Assembly: GCA_012845835.1 (NCBI GenBank)
Contig: JABAKD010000010.1
Location: 17,123,204 to 17,187,203, forward strand
Direction: 5' to 3'
DNA length: 64,000 nt
DNA from: Undaria pinnatifida
Lineage: Eukaryota; Sar; Phaeophyceae; Laminariales; Alariaceae
The notes below the pieces were generated by a model that saw only the letters and a program-made list of their open reading frames with translations, was not told the origin of the DNA and ran no database searches. Both the position numbers and the translations under genes were made by a program. Of this stretch, positions 62,201 to 64,000 are shown piece after piece (the first letter of the stretch is position 1; each line of letters opens with the position of its first letter).

Positions 62201-63432
62201 CAACTCATACCGCAAGAGCGGTGAAAACGGGATATTAACACGGCGGAGGACCCAGAAATTCTGCGAAAGAGCATGCACATGGTGCAGACGATATCTCGGC
62301 TGAGAAAGAATCAAACTAAACTGTTACGATGTCGCGGGCTGGTACCGTAAGCCGGAGAGAGGGAGGGGGCAAATCACGTACAACTCTGAAAATGCTAGCG
62401 GGGCGCATGCACAGTGTGCGAGCGAAGTTCAGGCTAATAAGGATCAAGCGAATGGTTTCGGGGGTTGATACTATAAAGAAGCCTAAAGGGGGGGGGTCGT
62501 GAACAAACGACGGACCCGAAAATATCAGCAAAACGTTGATGTTGTGAAACTCTGAAAATGTGGCCTACTATAGAGCCATTCCCGTTGGAAGCTAAGCAAC
62601 GAAAAATCGTAGAAAACATACGCGAAAGCACTTGGATGTCCAACCGAGAAGAGGGGACTTGTGCAGGGCGATATGACGCAAAACAAGGTGGACAGCATGC
62701 CTCAACAATCACCTACGGCGTGCGTAGTGCGGAAAACAGAGGAAAGACCAGAGCGCACATACCACAGTGGTAAGAGAACAAATACGACGCCTCAATAAGC
62801 ACCTACGGCGCACGTAGTGCAAAACGCTGAGGAAGGGCTAATACATATATGCCATAGCGGTAAGAAGACAATTACGACGCCACAATAAGCCCCTATGACG
62901 TACGTAGTGCAAAAAGCAGGGGAAAGGCCAACAAAAAAAAGAATACCATCGTAGTGGTTTCGGGGGCTGCGAAACAAGGGTATGCTAAACCGACGGGAGG
63001 AAGCGAAAATACGGCAGGTTTGGGCCAAGTTACGAAAACGGGGCAGGTTAAACCGGCACAAACAGGAAGACAGAACCATCACAAATTTTCCGCCTGGTTA
63101 CGAAAATGGAGCCAGCTCAATCAGTGGCTGGAAGGCCAGGGTAGCACACCGACGCAAGCACGCAAACATATGTGCTGGTCAAAAGTGGGACGACCCAAAA
63201 AGTCAGGGTAGCACACCGACACAAGCACGCGAACATGCCTGCTGGTCCAAAGTGTGACAACCCGAAAAGTCAAGGCAAAGAAGAGGCACCTTGACACTAA
63301 CTGAACAACAAAATCAAACCCAATAGAGAAAGTTAAGAAGCTAATGCGCACAAAACAAATCCCATGAAAAAAACTCAAGAAGGAACTCAAGGGTTAGGGG
63401 GAGGAGCAACAAGGCAAAAGGGTAAGTGCGAC
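59222..63432. repeat. Purine-rich degenerate tandem-repeat region, no gene
   Basis: The plus strand is strongly purine-rich. Diverged motifs recur: GTGGGACCATTGGTCGAAAGG (59708, 59769, 59878, 59976), GGCTANAAAGCCAGNACGGG (60880-61100), a ~98-bp unit with CACCTACGGCGYRCGTAGTGC (three copies, 62690-62920) and a ~67-bp unit AGGGTAGCACACCGACRCAAGC (two copies, 63140-63260). Short frames have scattered CxxC pairs, such as CTKCGQ near 61549, but no family is recognised. Confidence 0.6.
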
Positions 63433-63959
63433 TCAACGCGATAATACCCTGGCTGCAGACATCCCTGTCACGTGGCAATTATAGACATGCCGATCCGTAG
63501 ATGGTGCTCCGCGAAGATGTGCAGAATACACGCCGTAGGTTGATCGTGGAACCGGATGGTGTAGGGCCTTAATAAAAATCCGATGAAACGCGGCTGGTGG
63601 TCGTACTAGGGTGTGTTGCAGCGCTCTAATCGCGAGACAGTGGCGTCGTGGTGTTCGCGGAAGGTGTGGTAGGAGCGCTGGAGACGGATGATGGTCCAGT
63701 AAAACGCGTTGAAGAGCTCCGAGCACGAACCAGTGAGAACAGGGTGTTCGCGGACGATGCGGTTGGAGCTCTGTGACGGAAGAAGACGAGGCTGCAGTAT
63801 CTCAATATGGTTGGGTGAAGAAGGTGGCGGATAGCGTACGCGGCGGTGGAATGTGCGTTTTCCGCAGCGTACAAGTAGGCGAAAGCGTTGACGCTGTAGC
63901 AGTTCTTTAAAGTGGGCTAGTGGAGATGTCTGCGATGCTCGTGGTGTTGGAGTTAGCAT
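63433..63959 (-). other. Unassigned minus-strand reading region at the window edge
   Basis: Three overlapping minus-strand frames of 82-117 codons (Arg/Pro/His-rich) with no conserved motif. The region has no purine bias, unlike the preceding one. It could be the edge of another gene or repeat beyond the window. Confidence 0.25.
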
Positions 63960-64000
63960 TTTACGCAGAGAGGATGACGGCGTAGTTGCCGGAATAGGCG

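Overview
The window is nuclear eukaryotic DNA from an intron-rich, repeat-rich genome. Nothing looks bacterial: both host genes are split into about a dozen or more short exons, with introns of 0.3-4.6 kb full of transposon remnants. The gene family types, the Ty1/copia and LINE families, the tRNA-derived SINEs and the very large introns fit a multicellular stramenopile, most likely a brown alga. That assignment is inference.

Two host genes stand head to head about 248 bp apart. On the minus strand (24321 down to 457) is a complete Crooked-neck/CLF1/CRNKL1 spliceosomal HAT-repeat protein. Sixteen exons join in frame to 816 codons. On the plus strand (24570 to 45734) is a mitochondrial-type beta-ketoacyl-ACP synthase (OXSM/mtKAS, KAS II family). 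Eleven exons carry the Cys-His-His catalytic triad and a twelfth carries the C-terminal glycine-rich motif. One stretch of about 40 residues between exons 11 and 12 was not found. Intron 7 of this gene appears to be a GC-AG intron. Each gene has a decayed duplicate of one of its own exons in a nearby intron.

The introns hold several repeat families. These are hAT-like TIR elements filled with a GGGTC minisatellite, a tRNA-derived SINE family, MITEs with a GATAGAGGTRYACC terminus, small TA-flanked elements, foldback elements, a decayed LINE 3' end, tandem duplications, trinucleotide arrays and long C homopolymers.

From 45.7 kb to the end there is no intact host gene. This part holds a copia RNase H fragment (48.7-49.6 kb) and an unusual 1.9-kb foldback element packed with a 12-bp palindromic minisatellite and interstitial telomere-like repeats (49.6-51.5 kb), which ends in a perfect 80-bp palindrome. 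It also holds a decayed copia element without an integrase (53.3-57.0 kb), a composite repeat shared in inverted orientation with 30-31 kb, and about 5 kb of purine-rich degenerate tandem repeats (59-63.4 kb).
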